A model generated the notes under the pieces. The model made no database searches. It worked only from the letters and a program-made list of their open reading frames with translations, and was not told where the DNA came from. The position numbers were made by a program, and so were the translations under genes. 64,000 bases of DNA, taken from assembly GCA_022828595.1 (NCBI GenBank), contig JAKGHH010000003.1, positions 20,770,934-20,834,933 on the forward strand, written 5' to 3'. This document shows positions 34,604 through 45,729 of this stretch, one piece after another (the first letter of the stretch is position 1; the number at the start of each line of letters is the position of its first letter). This DNA comes from Nelumbo lutea (Eukaryota; Streptophyta; Magnoliopsida; Proteales; Nelumbonaceae).

Positions 34604-34753
34604 CACCTCCATTCCCCATGCTTCCCTCCCCTTCTCCTTCAACAACACCATCTGCAAACTACTTCCCTTGACAGAGCTTCCTCTCCTCCTATCTTCCAGC
34701 TCAAATCTTAGAAGAAACAAGCTACCTCCAAAATTCACTGTAGAGTTCAGACC

Positions 34754-35233
34754 ATGCAGCCAGGTGAGGTTGCCGGACTCCAGTACATGGCACCTATGGA
34801 CCCCAACCCCTACACGGCTCACTTTAACTTCAGCATGATGCAGAACAACATGCCAGCATTCCATTTCAGCAGACTGTTAAGGCCTCCTCCCAATCCTCAG
34901 AGCCTTCCTCCTGTCCATGACTTCACTGCACAATCCTCTTGTCTCAGCAGCAATTCAACCTCTGATGAAGCAGATGGGCAGCAGTTGAGAATCATTGACG
35001 AGCGGAAGCAGAGGAGAATGATATCTAATAGAGAATCCGCTCGCCGGTCACGGATGAGGAAGCAGAAGCATCTGGACGAGTTGTGGTCACAGGTCATCAG
35101 GCTTAGAACTGAGAACCGCCAGCTCATAGACAAGCTGAACCATGTCTTAGAGTGCCATGACCAGGTCCTCCAGGAGAATGCCCGTCTCAGGGAGGAAGCT
35201 TCTGACTTGCGCCAAATGCTCAGTGGACCGTAA
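34754..35233 (+). CDS. bZIP43-like transcription factor with early stop
   Basis: 159 codons, single exon. The basic region is RRMISNRESARRSRMRKQ, with the invariant N-x7-R arrangement, and is followed by a leucine zipper of about five heptads (LDELWSQ, LRTENRQ, LIDKLNH, LECHDQV, LQENARL). Together these give the AtbZIP42/43/48 type of group S. Such proteins bind ACGT- or GCN4-like sites as dimers, often with group C partners, in the nucleus. The frame closes with TAA at 35231-35233, but the next 39 codons in the same frame (to TGA at 35351-35353) read as the conserved family tail. The protein is therefore probably C-terminally truncated in this allele. The start was chosen as the first ATG after the TATA box and leader. 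DNA binding and dimerisation parts are complete. Confidence 0.88.
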   Translation: MQPGEVAGLQYMAPMDPNPYTAHFNFSMMQNNMPAFHFSRLLRPPPNPQSLPPVHDFTAQSSCLSSNSTSDEADGQQLRIIDERKQRRMISNRESARRSRMRKQKHLDELWSQVIRLRTENRQLIDKLNHVLECHDQVLQENARLREEASDLRQMLSGP

Positions 35234-35353
35234 CTTGATAATAATCCTCATGCTGCTTTGAGAGATCTTGAAGACGTCCCCTGCAACACAGCTCACCTAA
35301 GAGTCGAATCCTCAAACCAACTCATCACTAGTTCCATGGATTTGCTTCATTGA
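35234..35353 (+). other. Conserved bZIP C-terminal tail behind the stop codon
   Basis: In frame with the bZIP gene. It contains ALRDLEDVPCNTAHLR, then ESSNQ, and ends SSMDLLH-stop, which I recognise as the usual C-terminus of bZIP43-like proteins. The 39 codons are free of indels and further stops. The interrupting codon is TAA, where relatives appear to have a glutamine codon just before a leucine; the two codons before it also look changed. This may be a recent loss, an allele, an assembly error or stop readthrough. Confidence 0.75.
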
Positions 35354-37869
35354 GATGAGAAAACCGTGTCTACTCTCTTCTCGCTCCCCCCCCCCCCCTC
35401 TCAGTTCTCTTTCTTTCATTTTGTGTTGTGTAACGTTGGTATTGAAGGCAATCAGATGCCTTCATTTGAGAAATATGAGGTTGAGAAATCATGCAAATAA
35501 CAGCTTTTCCATCTAAGCTTTTATTATGATGTCATATATAAATATATAAAGGTTACAGGTGTCTGCATGATTGCACTCTGCATTTAATGTGATTTACATT
35601 TCTCTCTGTTCTCACCTCTTCTCGCCGCATAAACATCTTGCAGATTGTAGAGCAAAAGTATGTGAGGATGATGTCAGCACCAGTCAGTCGGAGACACATC
35701 AGAGATTCCATCATCACTTTTTCTTCATCTACCATTTTCAGAGCTCCACCAGCCTTGATCATAGAATACTCGCCTGAGACCTAGATCAGGAAGGCCAAAC
35801 AAGCCGAATTCAATAGAGGAAAACAAATAAAGATGAAATCGAAAAGCTTCTGCTTCAAAATTTAGTAATGATTCTATCAGGTTTACAAAAAATAGAGCCA
35901 AGGAATGTACATGACATCCAGAGAATGCCCTTTGAACAACATACTACAGTAACTTTGAAGGTAATTAAGGCGAGGTCCCATAATCGGTCCAGAGTTGGAC
36001 ATGGTAACAGTAACTGACGGTGGTGGTGGTCGTGGTCCATATGATACAGCTATCACAATAAGAAAACACATTTGAAAGCTCATCCACGATCCACCAAAAG
36101 CAAGTACTGTTCCTAGCTTTTTTGTGAGAGCCCCAAAGTCTGTCCTGTCTCTGATTTTTGGCCAGACTGTTTCTCAATTCAGATCGAGTCAAGGGTAGTA
36201 GAATGTAGATTGCGCTTTGGTTGTTGCTCATATGGTACAGTTCTCTGAACAGTAGCTAAAATTATTATTCACTTGGTAAAGACCCCAAGATAAAGAGCTG
36301 CCCAGAGTGTTCCTTCTTTTCATTCTCCCCTTTTGTTTTACTCAGGAAAAATTTTACCCGTGGAGTCGGTGCATACGGGAGGAAGGAACCAGTGACCCCT
36401 CTTCTGACACAAATTACTGTGAAAAATGCACATCCCATCAAAAAGTTCTGAACCCAAATTTTGGCGAAAGCATAGCTGATTAGCTGACAGCTCCACCCAA
36501 CTAGCTTCCTTAGTTTTGGACCGACTCTGGCATAGGCTGCTCTTTGGGTGTTGGTTCATATCGTACAGCTTTGTTTAGAAATGCTGTATCCTGTAGCGCT
36601 TTTAAACCAGCCATGTGGATTGGGGTTAGAGAGAGAGAGGGTCGGAATACCACTTTGTTTTATGCATAATTGCAGGTGCATAATTGCAGGTTGCAGCAAC
36701 CGATCGTCAGCTTATTCTTTCATGCACATGCAACAATTTCTAAGCACATGTTATGACGTGTGCATGGTCCCCTTCTATCTATAGAGATGCCCCCCTTAAG
36801 CTTTGGGATCATGATTATCATTCTTGTCACTAAATGGGATTTAGTGCTGTGGGTGGGTCCGGTGTGGTCCAGACCAGGCCAGGGTAGACCTAGTCCCGAT
36901 AAATAAATGTGCAGAACCAACCTGGACCAGACCTTATTACTAAGACCCACAGCCAACCTAATTATTAAGTGGGACTATTGGGTTTGACCTATTAAGATCC
37001 GCTAATAATTGACAGTCAAATTTTTAACTTGTAATTTGACAATAAACCTGCAAATTTATTAAATTAACATATTTGGACATAATCATATTATATTACTAAG
37101 TATATCATGAGAAAGGTACTAACTTAGGATCATTTTTATAATATGCTAATTTAACATATATGATTTACATACAATTGGTTTAGATCTTAATTGGTATGGA
37201 ACAAGAAAAACCAACCCCAATCCAATTATAACTGGGGCATAATATCAAAATCCAGAACCAGCCCAATTATAATCAGGACACGTGATGCAGAATGGGACCC
37301 TATATAACTGGGTCAGATCTGTTTGGTTCTATTGGGTCTACCGACCCATTGACCGCCTTAAATGAGATATCTCACTAATAACAAAGAAATCCATACCAAT
37401 ATGTCATACTAGGAGTCTTGGACTGAACGTAAAATCATTTTGGTTACTGGCCATGGGTCAAACGGTCCAACCATCAGTTTGACTGCTCGACTCACTCTAA
37501 AAAAAAATGTGCTAAAATAAAAATATAAAAATCAATAAATGGTTCTAGGCTGTGGGCTGTGTTTTAAAGCTATTTTACATCAAAATAAGCTTATAATAAT
37601 ATGTAATAGGTGTTATTATAAAACCTACTTAAACCCATTTTGGTTGCTGAATCCTGGTCCATATGGTCCGGCTGATAGGTCAGTTCGAAGTATGACAATA
37701 TTGATTCATAGAACTTTCTTTTGTTATTGGTTTGATTCATACAACTTTTAACTGAACTACATCCAGATTACATAGATTTGTTTTATTGGAAAATGATTAA
37801 ATGTATTTGTATAATAAGAAATCATATTTACATGAGAGGATGCACATGAAGCTAAAAAAGAATCCAACC

Positions 37870-38275
37870 CAAAATTTACAGAGGCAAACGAGTTTTCACC
37901 ACACAAACATTCCCTTTGCACACCCGGCTTGGCTAGCCCATCCCATCAGTAAAAGTTTAATTCCCTAGTGATCCAACTGCAATGTCCCTAGCTCCCATCA
38001 ATAAATGAGCCATCCTCCAGGGCCCACTCCAGGCTTTCCCATCCAGTTGATGGTATTTGCTGAGTCTCCTACATTGGATAAGGAAGACATACTGTCTGTT
38101 TGGCAATGCTCAGACCAGTTAATAGAGACAGCACTTCAGCCTTAGTGGAACCTGCAACACCAACAGACCCACTAAAAGACCAGAAAACAGTCCCATCCTT
38201 TCTAAAGAAGGCTATATTGCCTACAGCCCCAGGGTTAACAAGAAAGCTCCCTAGAAATTTGCCAATTTTGGATTA
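37870..38275 (-). pseudogene. LINE RNase H fragment inside the HEMB pseudogene
   Basis: Minus-strand text WSFSGSVGVAGSTKAEVLSL (Glu of the domain), then GDSANTINWMGKPG (Asp), and a decayed final block around ARDIAVGSL and DGMG. It is the 3' part of a plant LINE with several stops and one frame change near 38080. It lies in the enlarged last intron, which is 4 kb. No poly(A) or TSD could be fixed. Confidence 0.7.
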
Positions 38276-40363
38276 TTTCATTTTCTTGCAGAGTGATGGA
38301 CCAACTAGTGTTCTGACCAGCTGGTGAGGAGGTCAGAATCTTGATTAGGTTCCTCTTGAAAGTTGAAATCTCCAACAGAGATACCACTAAAGGCTTCTGA
38401 AGTAAGAACCCACGAATTATTCATATTGAGGATACGTGTTTCCAAATCTTCATAGGAATTGGCTTTGTAATCAAATATTCTTCTGTTTATTCATGAGTAA
38501 CTGTCCTCTAAAGGATTACATTATGCTTGACTGTGATTCTGAAAACCAAGGAGAAACAAAATTATAATCCACTTCACAATACTTTCTCTTTCTTTTTCTT
38601 TCTTTGTTTTATATTGTTGAGAAGATAGATATGTGATATTAGAAAATATTGTGCATGAAAGATGTACAGAAGTACACAAGAAAGTGTCTATATAGCATAA
38701 CAACAAAAAACTACCAAAGGTGTTGAACGTTTTCTGTACAAGAATGCCCTATCAACACAATCACACCCAATCTAGCCAGCCTGACTGCTATGGTAATCAA
38801 CTCCCTCAGGTTCTATCTGACATTCAAGAGCACTCATTCCATGCAGGAAACCATTTTCTTTCTGCATTGACTTTATAGTACGGAATAAATTCAAAGAGGT
38901 ATTAAGAAGGATCTAGTTGCTCAACCAACAGAGATTTCTCAAATTATCATACTATTATAGATAGCAAGGATGCATCCCGTTCTCTTCAGTTAAGCTCAGC
39001 AAGAAACTGATAAATATCAATATTCAGAGGAAATCTAAAATTACTATTTATTACAGAATTTAGCCATTATGTACCTTAATTTTCTTCAGAATCTCATCCC
39101 TCTCATCTCAGGTTGGGCTTGTTTGTTTGGTAAATTTGGCAGTGTTGGTGGACCTCCAAAAGGATAGTGTCCATGTTGGGCACATGTCAGATTGCAATAA
39201 TGGACTCTTCATAGGGCGATCATCTTGGCCTGGGCTGGACCAACATATAATGTGGGTTGGGCCCAGGCCAAGAAAACCCGCTTAGCCCAGAAACTGTGGT
39301 ATGTATGTATACAAGTATATTCCATATATGTATAAATACCATACGTACATGTCTGTGTCCATGAAATACTGGTAAGTGGATACATGAACAACTTCAAGAC
39401 AGCATGCCACCTTAATTTTATTGGTGGATGGAAAAAAATACGGGTGAGAGATCCCACTGGATCAAATTTGAACCATGAAGTCAACAAATGCCAATAGGTA
39501 ACTCCAATTTATCAGAATGAAATAATATAGCCAGATGCAAGATACTGGTAAAAGCAATATGGCATGGGTCAAAAGTGACAAACAGATCCTAATTATTACT
39601 TTATTAGGGCAATAATGAAATTTTAATAAGATACTTCCAATGGTCGTAAACTCTATATCATGACTATGAGATACACACCTAGGGTACTTAAATTTTAAAA
39701 TATTAGCATAGAGAGGAGGTTCCATGAAAAGTGGAAAAAGTGAAATTCAAGTCTTCAAGTACGATAATATAACAAGCAACTGAAGTACCTGGTATGCAGC
39801 GATTAGCAGTGGAGAGTTATCTCAAAGAATCCATATAACATCCAAATATCGCAGCAAAGGTTTCACCTATGAATCCAGATAAATTACTGTTGGTATGAGC
39901 AGGGGCTTCTCTCAAGAAGTTGGGGTGACTCAAGTTCACAGAAGAAGAAATTACTGACCAAAAGGATATCAGCTCCCTCATCCTCATCTGAAAATGTCTC
40001 AAACCAGAGCTTTTCTGTAGTTTTCTGGGTTCATCAACTCTTGTTCTAAATGACAAAATACCAAGCAATAGTAAGCATTTGTCACAGAAAACTTAAAAAA
40101 TTGAACAAAAGGAACTTTGATGAGTTCCATACGTTTTCTTATTTCCAAAACAAGGATTTGAGTCTAAAGCTTCACGGTATGGACCATAAAAGGCATTTGC
40201 ATACCTGTTGACAAGGCAGATTACATCAACATGCTAAAAGAAAACAGTATATGATGAATTCCTCCAACCAGGCCAGACAGATATAAAGGTGGGGAAAATT
40301 TGCATACAAATTTGTTGGCAGTCATTGTTGTCAGAAAGACAGAAGAAAGACATTGATATGCAT

Positions 40364-40677
40364 TGTTGAGTTGGTTCAAGTTGTTTTTTATTTAGTTAGG
40401 AATTTGTTGGGCTTTAGGCCCATTAGTTTATGTTTTTTTAAGTTGTGACTGTTCAGCTATATTAGTAGCCGCCCTACTAAGGGCATCCTTGTAATATCTC
40501 ATCCTTTAACTTAAGTATAAATATAATGAGAGGTAGGCGGCTAGGGTTAATTCAGAATCCTGGTTGACTTCCTATTCTTTTCTTCTTTTCCTTTCTTCTC
40601 TACTGCTGAAATCTTCATCTTCCCCCTCTTTCCTTTCACAAGAAACCCTACTAAATCTGCAATAAGTTATTTCTACT
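40364..40677 (+). mobile_element. Probable solo LTR in a HEMB intron
   Basis: Starts TGTTGAGTTGG and has a TATA-like TATAAATATAATG at about 40516 followed by a pyrimidine-rich leader. It is flanked by TGCAT on both sides (40359-40363 and 40678-40682). Its last bases read TACT rather than the usual CA, so either the end has mutated or the border is slightly off. Confidence 0.5.
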
Positions 40678-41035
40678 TGCATGTTGGACAAAGTAGTAAG
40701 AAAAGGTAGCAAACATGTAATATAGCTCTATATATTTAATAAAAACAAAACAAAATAAAATGGCAAGAAAATTATAAAAGACAGTTCCTAATTGAACTGA
40801 ACAAAGAGACAAAGCCTTGTCGCAACTACATGGAAAATTCAATATTAATATTTTTGTTAGAAATAAATAGCGTACCTTTTTTTCTTTATTTTCTGAGAAA
40901 AATATATATAAGGACAAGAAAATAAAAATCATAATGCACATTTTCCAGGAAAAACCTTTGGCATAAACAGATACAGTTTACATTATCCGGTCCTGATTGC
41001 AAAGTTAGATGGGAAATTGGCAAAGTTCTATGATT

Positions 41036-41262
41036 TTTTCATGTTGTATTTGGATTGGGGCCAGAATTTGAAATGCAAGATGGAAGTGTAGAATGAGGGA
41101 CGAGAATAACTAGCCCTGCTTTGGAGTCAAAATCTGATAAAATGGCAGAAAACATATATTGATCTATTAGTCAAATAAAAAATATGGAAAGTGGTGGATT
41201 TGAAACTCCTTTTTCATCATGGTTTTCCATTTCCACTCCAATCTAAACGCTGCCTAATGGTT
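41036..41262. mobile_element. Candidate MITE in a HEMB intron
   Basis: Left text GTATTTGGATTGG and right text CCAATCTAAACGCTGCC are imperfect inverted repeats of the kind seen at hAT-like MITE ends. No TSD was confirmed. Confidence 0.4.
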
Positions 41263-44200
41263 TTGAGTTGCATTGGATCAATGTCCACATTGAACTTTGA
41301 TCATTGATGGTGCATGATGACTGTAATAATTATAATGTGAAAAGCTCATCCTCAATCAGGGATGAGAAAAGTACAAGAAACAGAATACTGTTGTTGCCCA
41401 TTATATGCTTGACTTCCTTATTCACCTAGGGCCTCCAAACCAGATCTAGTCCCGTGAGTCCTGGTCTATCCAGAAAAACAGCTATACTATTGGCAGACCT
41501 TGGAATCCAATTGAATGAGCATTTCAAATATTGTGACAATGTCTTTGACTCTCTAATCAGATGTCTAAGATTCCAAGGAAATATTGCATTTAAGTAAACC
41601 ACAAAATTATAACCTGGCAGTCTCCCAGAGTCCCACTACAATCAGACAATCTTAAATTAAATTTGCCTTAATATTTATTTAGAGATGATTCAGTTCCTTA
41701 ACTCTATCTGAGTAGGAAGATTTTTTTTTCATTAGAATAATGTGCTTGCATCATGTCATATTATTTGACTTCAAATGATATTTATATAATTTAACTTCTT
41801 AAATAGGTACCAATTAGAAAAGTGCACTGCATTCCATCCAAGCAGGCACCAGAGCATGCTGACAATATTTTTTTTTAACAACAATTAAAACAAGAGATTG
41901 TGAGGAACATAGTGGGAGAACAAATTGTGTAACAGTAAAACATCAATAAATACTTTGCTGTATAAGACATCATTGGCACATGCTGAAAACCTTCAGCATC
42001 CAGAGCTGCTTGAATTACTCTCACATGGCCATCCATCATGCCACTGGGACAACATCCACTCCTGCTTGGGCCTATTGACATAGGCAAGAAAATAAAATAA
42101 TAAATTAATCAGAAGAAAGTAAAACTGGAAAAATGTAAATATAATATCATCAGTAGAATAAAAATTTTAAATACATCTTGAACAAATAAATCCGTTGATA
42201 TTACCTGGGAGACAGCTTGTTTACATAACTGATGAACTGTTTCATCATTCATTATAACTCCTGGAAATTATTGATAAAATGTAATCCGATCAATAATGCT
42301 ATTGTTGTAATCTTTGTTTCTTTAGAAAGAATCACAAACTGCTTAGTTCATGCAGATGGCTCTCTACTGTAAGATATTGGAAACTGACTTCTAAACATAG
42401 TAACAAACATTTTCCCAACCAAATGCAAGATGAATTTATTATCACATTTTATGTTATTGTTACATGGTCTAAGTTTCACTATTTGAAATGAAGTTTGTGA
42501 ATATTCCAAAATGAATCTCCACTTAAATGGCGTTGCTAGAAAAGTTGAACAGCAACAGCAATGATTTCTTCTTAAAAAGATAGAAGAAAACCAAAAACAA
42601 TGTATCTCTAAGAAAAAAGGAAGGAATCTAGAAAAGGAAACTGTGAATATCTTCTAAAGATAATGTGGTGATACTTCAATAGTGTAGACCAAAATGAACA
42701 ACCCTATTAAAAGGGGAAGGGACAGATAATCTTTGGGGATCTAGAAAAGAAAAATATATGACAAGATGGTGGAAGGCCTAGCAGGTAACTAGAAACAAGG
42801 AAAAACATTGAAAAGTATAAAGTGACAAAGGAAGAAAACTTACTTGAGGCCAAACTACAAGATGGTCAGTCAATGAAGTTATGTCATGTGAATTAAAGAC
42901 CAACAAGTGAATCAATGAGTGATGTGATGAAAGCTCAAGATTTCTACAAATATGAGTGAAGGTGAAAATAATGATTGGTAAAAGCAGTGAAACTTGACAG
43001 AAAACATGGTAACAAGATGGCTGTAGAAGATAAGACGGCAATACATTAAGAAAAACAAGGTTTTGATGCCAGTGATGAAAAGAATGATGTAATTGTCATC
43101 TTAGTGCTTATGATGATGAATGCATTCAATGTTGATTGGAGATGTAACAATTCGTTTGAGACTGGTGATCTCATGAACTTTAGCCACCACCACATGCTAA
43201 ATCATGGGAATTTTCCCTCCAGAGGAGGCATGCTCTGCAATGGTGAAGTCACAGGCTGGAAATAGTGCATTACAAGAATTACCGGCAGTGGTGGCATTGG
43301 TGATAATATCATCAGCCTAAACTCAAGTCCTATACATGGTTGAAACATGTAAATGAGTCAGTGAAGACCAGGTTGCCAGATGGGTGAAACTGGTCCTAGA
43401 AGTTTATGACTGCATCTGAACATTATCCAACCTTTACATGGAGGTAACAGTTTTCCTTCATTTTCATCGAATATTTCTATAGTACCAAATTTAGTAAATC
43501 AAAATAATACATAAAAGAAAAAAATGAAATTTTGAAGAAAATGAAGAACTTCAGATATCCATCATACCATCTTCTCTAATAATGCTGTCATGCCCATCAG
43601 AGGAATATGGATCCAAAGTAACATCAGTGTGGATAACCTAAAGAAAGACAATTTTGCTTTGATCAATCTGAATGGTTATCACACTTTCATGCTGAAAGTG
43701 AAGCAAAGATGATCATAAATGGGACACAAAATATTTAGACTGATGAGGTCAGGATACTTGTCTTTGAGAAGCCATATTGCTTGAGTCACTAGACCATTAT
43801 CATTATAATGTTTCATCTCCTGCGGAGGACTGAAGGAAGAATATACCAATATTTTATGTTAATCCTTGTTAATAGAGGCTGTAGTAAAGCGAGATGGAAG
43901 AGAGGAACCTTCAACACATGAAGAACTTTAGGGAAAGCACAAAATTTTGCTATAGAGAAGCCAGCACATGTTTTCCTGAAAAAGTAAAAGTTTATATTGA
44001 AAAGAAAAGAGAAGATTTACGAAAAGATCCTTCATACACGAAGGACCTGTACAGGGGACCTATATAACCACAAAAAACTAATCCAATCTCTCCCCTTCAC
44101 AAAAGCAGAGGCCTAAATAAATAAAGTATTAGTGAATTATCAAAATAAATAAATGAAGTATTAGTGTGAAAAAACTGTTATAGGGTATACCCCCGAACAC

Positions 44201-45729
44201 CCTATGAGTTGACAAACATGAACGTTATTTGCCTTTGAATCTTTTTATAACCACATCATTTGGGTTTGCTTTGCCTCCAAAAACTTTGTTATTCCTTTCA
44301 GCCCATAATGCCAATGCAAAGGAGCAATTTGAAATGCTTTTTCTTTCTATAGGTAGGTATGAATATGTATTAAGCTACAACAAAAGGACTGAGGCCTATG
44401 TATAAAAAGGTTCATGATAAGAATCTAAGAGTAAGTACATGGCTGTAGAGTTGCTTATTAAGCATTGATCCTCAGGAATTCCTTGAGAAGCATTTGATAG
44501 GATAACATATGCAAGTAATTAGAAGTTGGGTTCTTGCACTTACACAAACTGCCTAAATTAATTAAGTTATTCTGAAGCAGAAACGAAGTCAAAAAGGCAA
44601 TGGAAGACAGTCCTCTTCAGCCAAGAGATGTAAAGGCACTACTTGCAGATAAACTGATGAATAAGATTCTTTATTTCTGTTAAAATATTTGCATGTGGCT
44701 TTTGATAAAATCAACAAACTTCTTAATTAAAAAGTACAAATAAGGAGAACAAACACTTCTAAATAAATACTAGCTAAATGTACCTCTTCTACAAGACCAT
44801 GTCGCCATCCAAGTCCATAGCATCCAGGTAGAGCTCCAATTGGGGTGTCCTCTTCACCTGCACTCTTATACGCTTAGAGACAACAAAGTTAGACCCAAAT
44901 ATAACTGAGACGGATACAAAAGACAAAGAAAATAGAAAGTTCCATATATTACTACCAAGTTACCAACCTTCATGAATGAAAAGTGGATAAACAAAATTTG
45001 CAGGAGATTTGTTTCTTGAAATGCTGATCTCAATGCAGTTGACTTCTGATTACAGCGAGGACGCCTATTAAGTGGCTGGCAGAAACCACCGTATGAGAGC
45101 AAAAAAAAAAAAAAAAATACAGCAGTACACCCAGAACTTAAACTGGTCCAAAGGTAATAAAACCAGATTGATCAGTCTTTTAAAGTGGTGTATTAAGCCC
45201 AAAATTCTAGAGAGCATAATGACTAGAAAAAAGTTCTACTTAGAAAGTTCAGTAAGTTCACCAAATGGTTCCACTATTAACTACTTATCTTATTACTTAA
45301 AATTTCACTACTTTATACTTCTTATGAAATGCAGGTAAGGTAATGATCTAGATCATTCATTGTCCTACTTACAGGTGAAGAAACGAGAGGCGTCCCAACT
45401 GGTGCTGCTGGTTTAGGAGGAACAGGTAGTGCTTCAGGAATAATTCCAGCCACAACAGCAGATCCACAGTCCCCAATGCTCAATCCAGATCTTTTTGATG
45501 TCTCTTGTTCATTGCTTGCTCTTATAACCAAGAAGAATCGAGAACACGGAGTCTTTATTGCATGGCCAGCGTTAATAACAAACTTGACGTTTGTTGCTGA
45601 TGATCTCAATCCAACATGTTTCTTACCATCTAAATGCTTACTTGCTGGAACATTGCTCGATGAGATAGATATAGAACAAGCCATAACTTGCAATGAGCTG
45701 CACTCTTTGGCGCCTGGCGTGACATGCAC

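Larger units (their letters stand above)
35612..45684 (-). pseudogene. HEMB: HEMB (delta-aminolevulinic acid dehydratase) unprocessed pseudogene, 12 exons
   Basis: The enzyme joins two 5-aminolevulinate molecules to porphobilinogen in plastids, for chlorophyll and haem. Exons, in order of transcription: 45684-45373 (transit peptide, VPPKPAAPVGTP), 45075-44968, 44857-44784 (EEDTPIGALPGCYGLGWRHG), 43975-43909, 43819-43745 (YNDNG region), 43637-43568 (DPYSSDGHD), 42260-42205 (VIMNDETVHQLCKQA), 42071-41954 ([22 protein letters not shown]), 40204-40133 (FYGPYREALDSNP), about 40039-39959, 39866-39789 (SPLLIAAYQ), 35780-35612 (GEYSMIKAGG to CGEKR-stop). Nearly all borders keep AG and GT. Lesions: 4-base losses in exons 2 and 8, +1 in exons 5, 10 and 12, an indel in exon 4, a TGA in exon 11, and AT for GT after exon 5. 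Kept introns rule out a retrocopy; it is a decayed gene duplicate or, less likely, a decayed sole copy. Confidence 0.92.

Noticed and set aside
34621..34753. Sucrose-control upstream ORF as in group S1 bZIP genes
   Set aside because: No upstream ATG frame with the conserved peptide was found in the leader. The gene is of the bZIP43 type, for which I know of no such uORF.
35553..35762. Reading this minus-strand frame as its own small gene
   Set aside because: It is the last HEMB exon shifted by one extra T; the true ending CGEKR-stop lies in the neighbouring frame.
45322..45729. Treating the 135-codon minus-strand frame as a complete small protein
   Set aside because: It is exon 1 of the HEMB relic. 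The frame reads past the GTAAGT donor at 45372, and the conserved protein continues at 45075.
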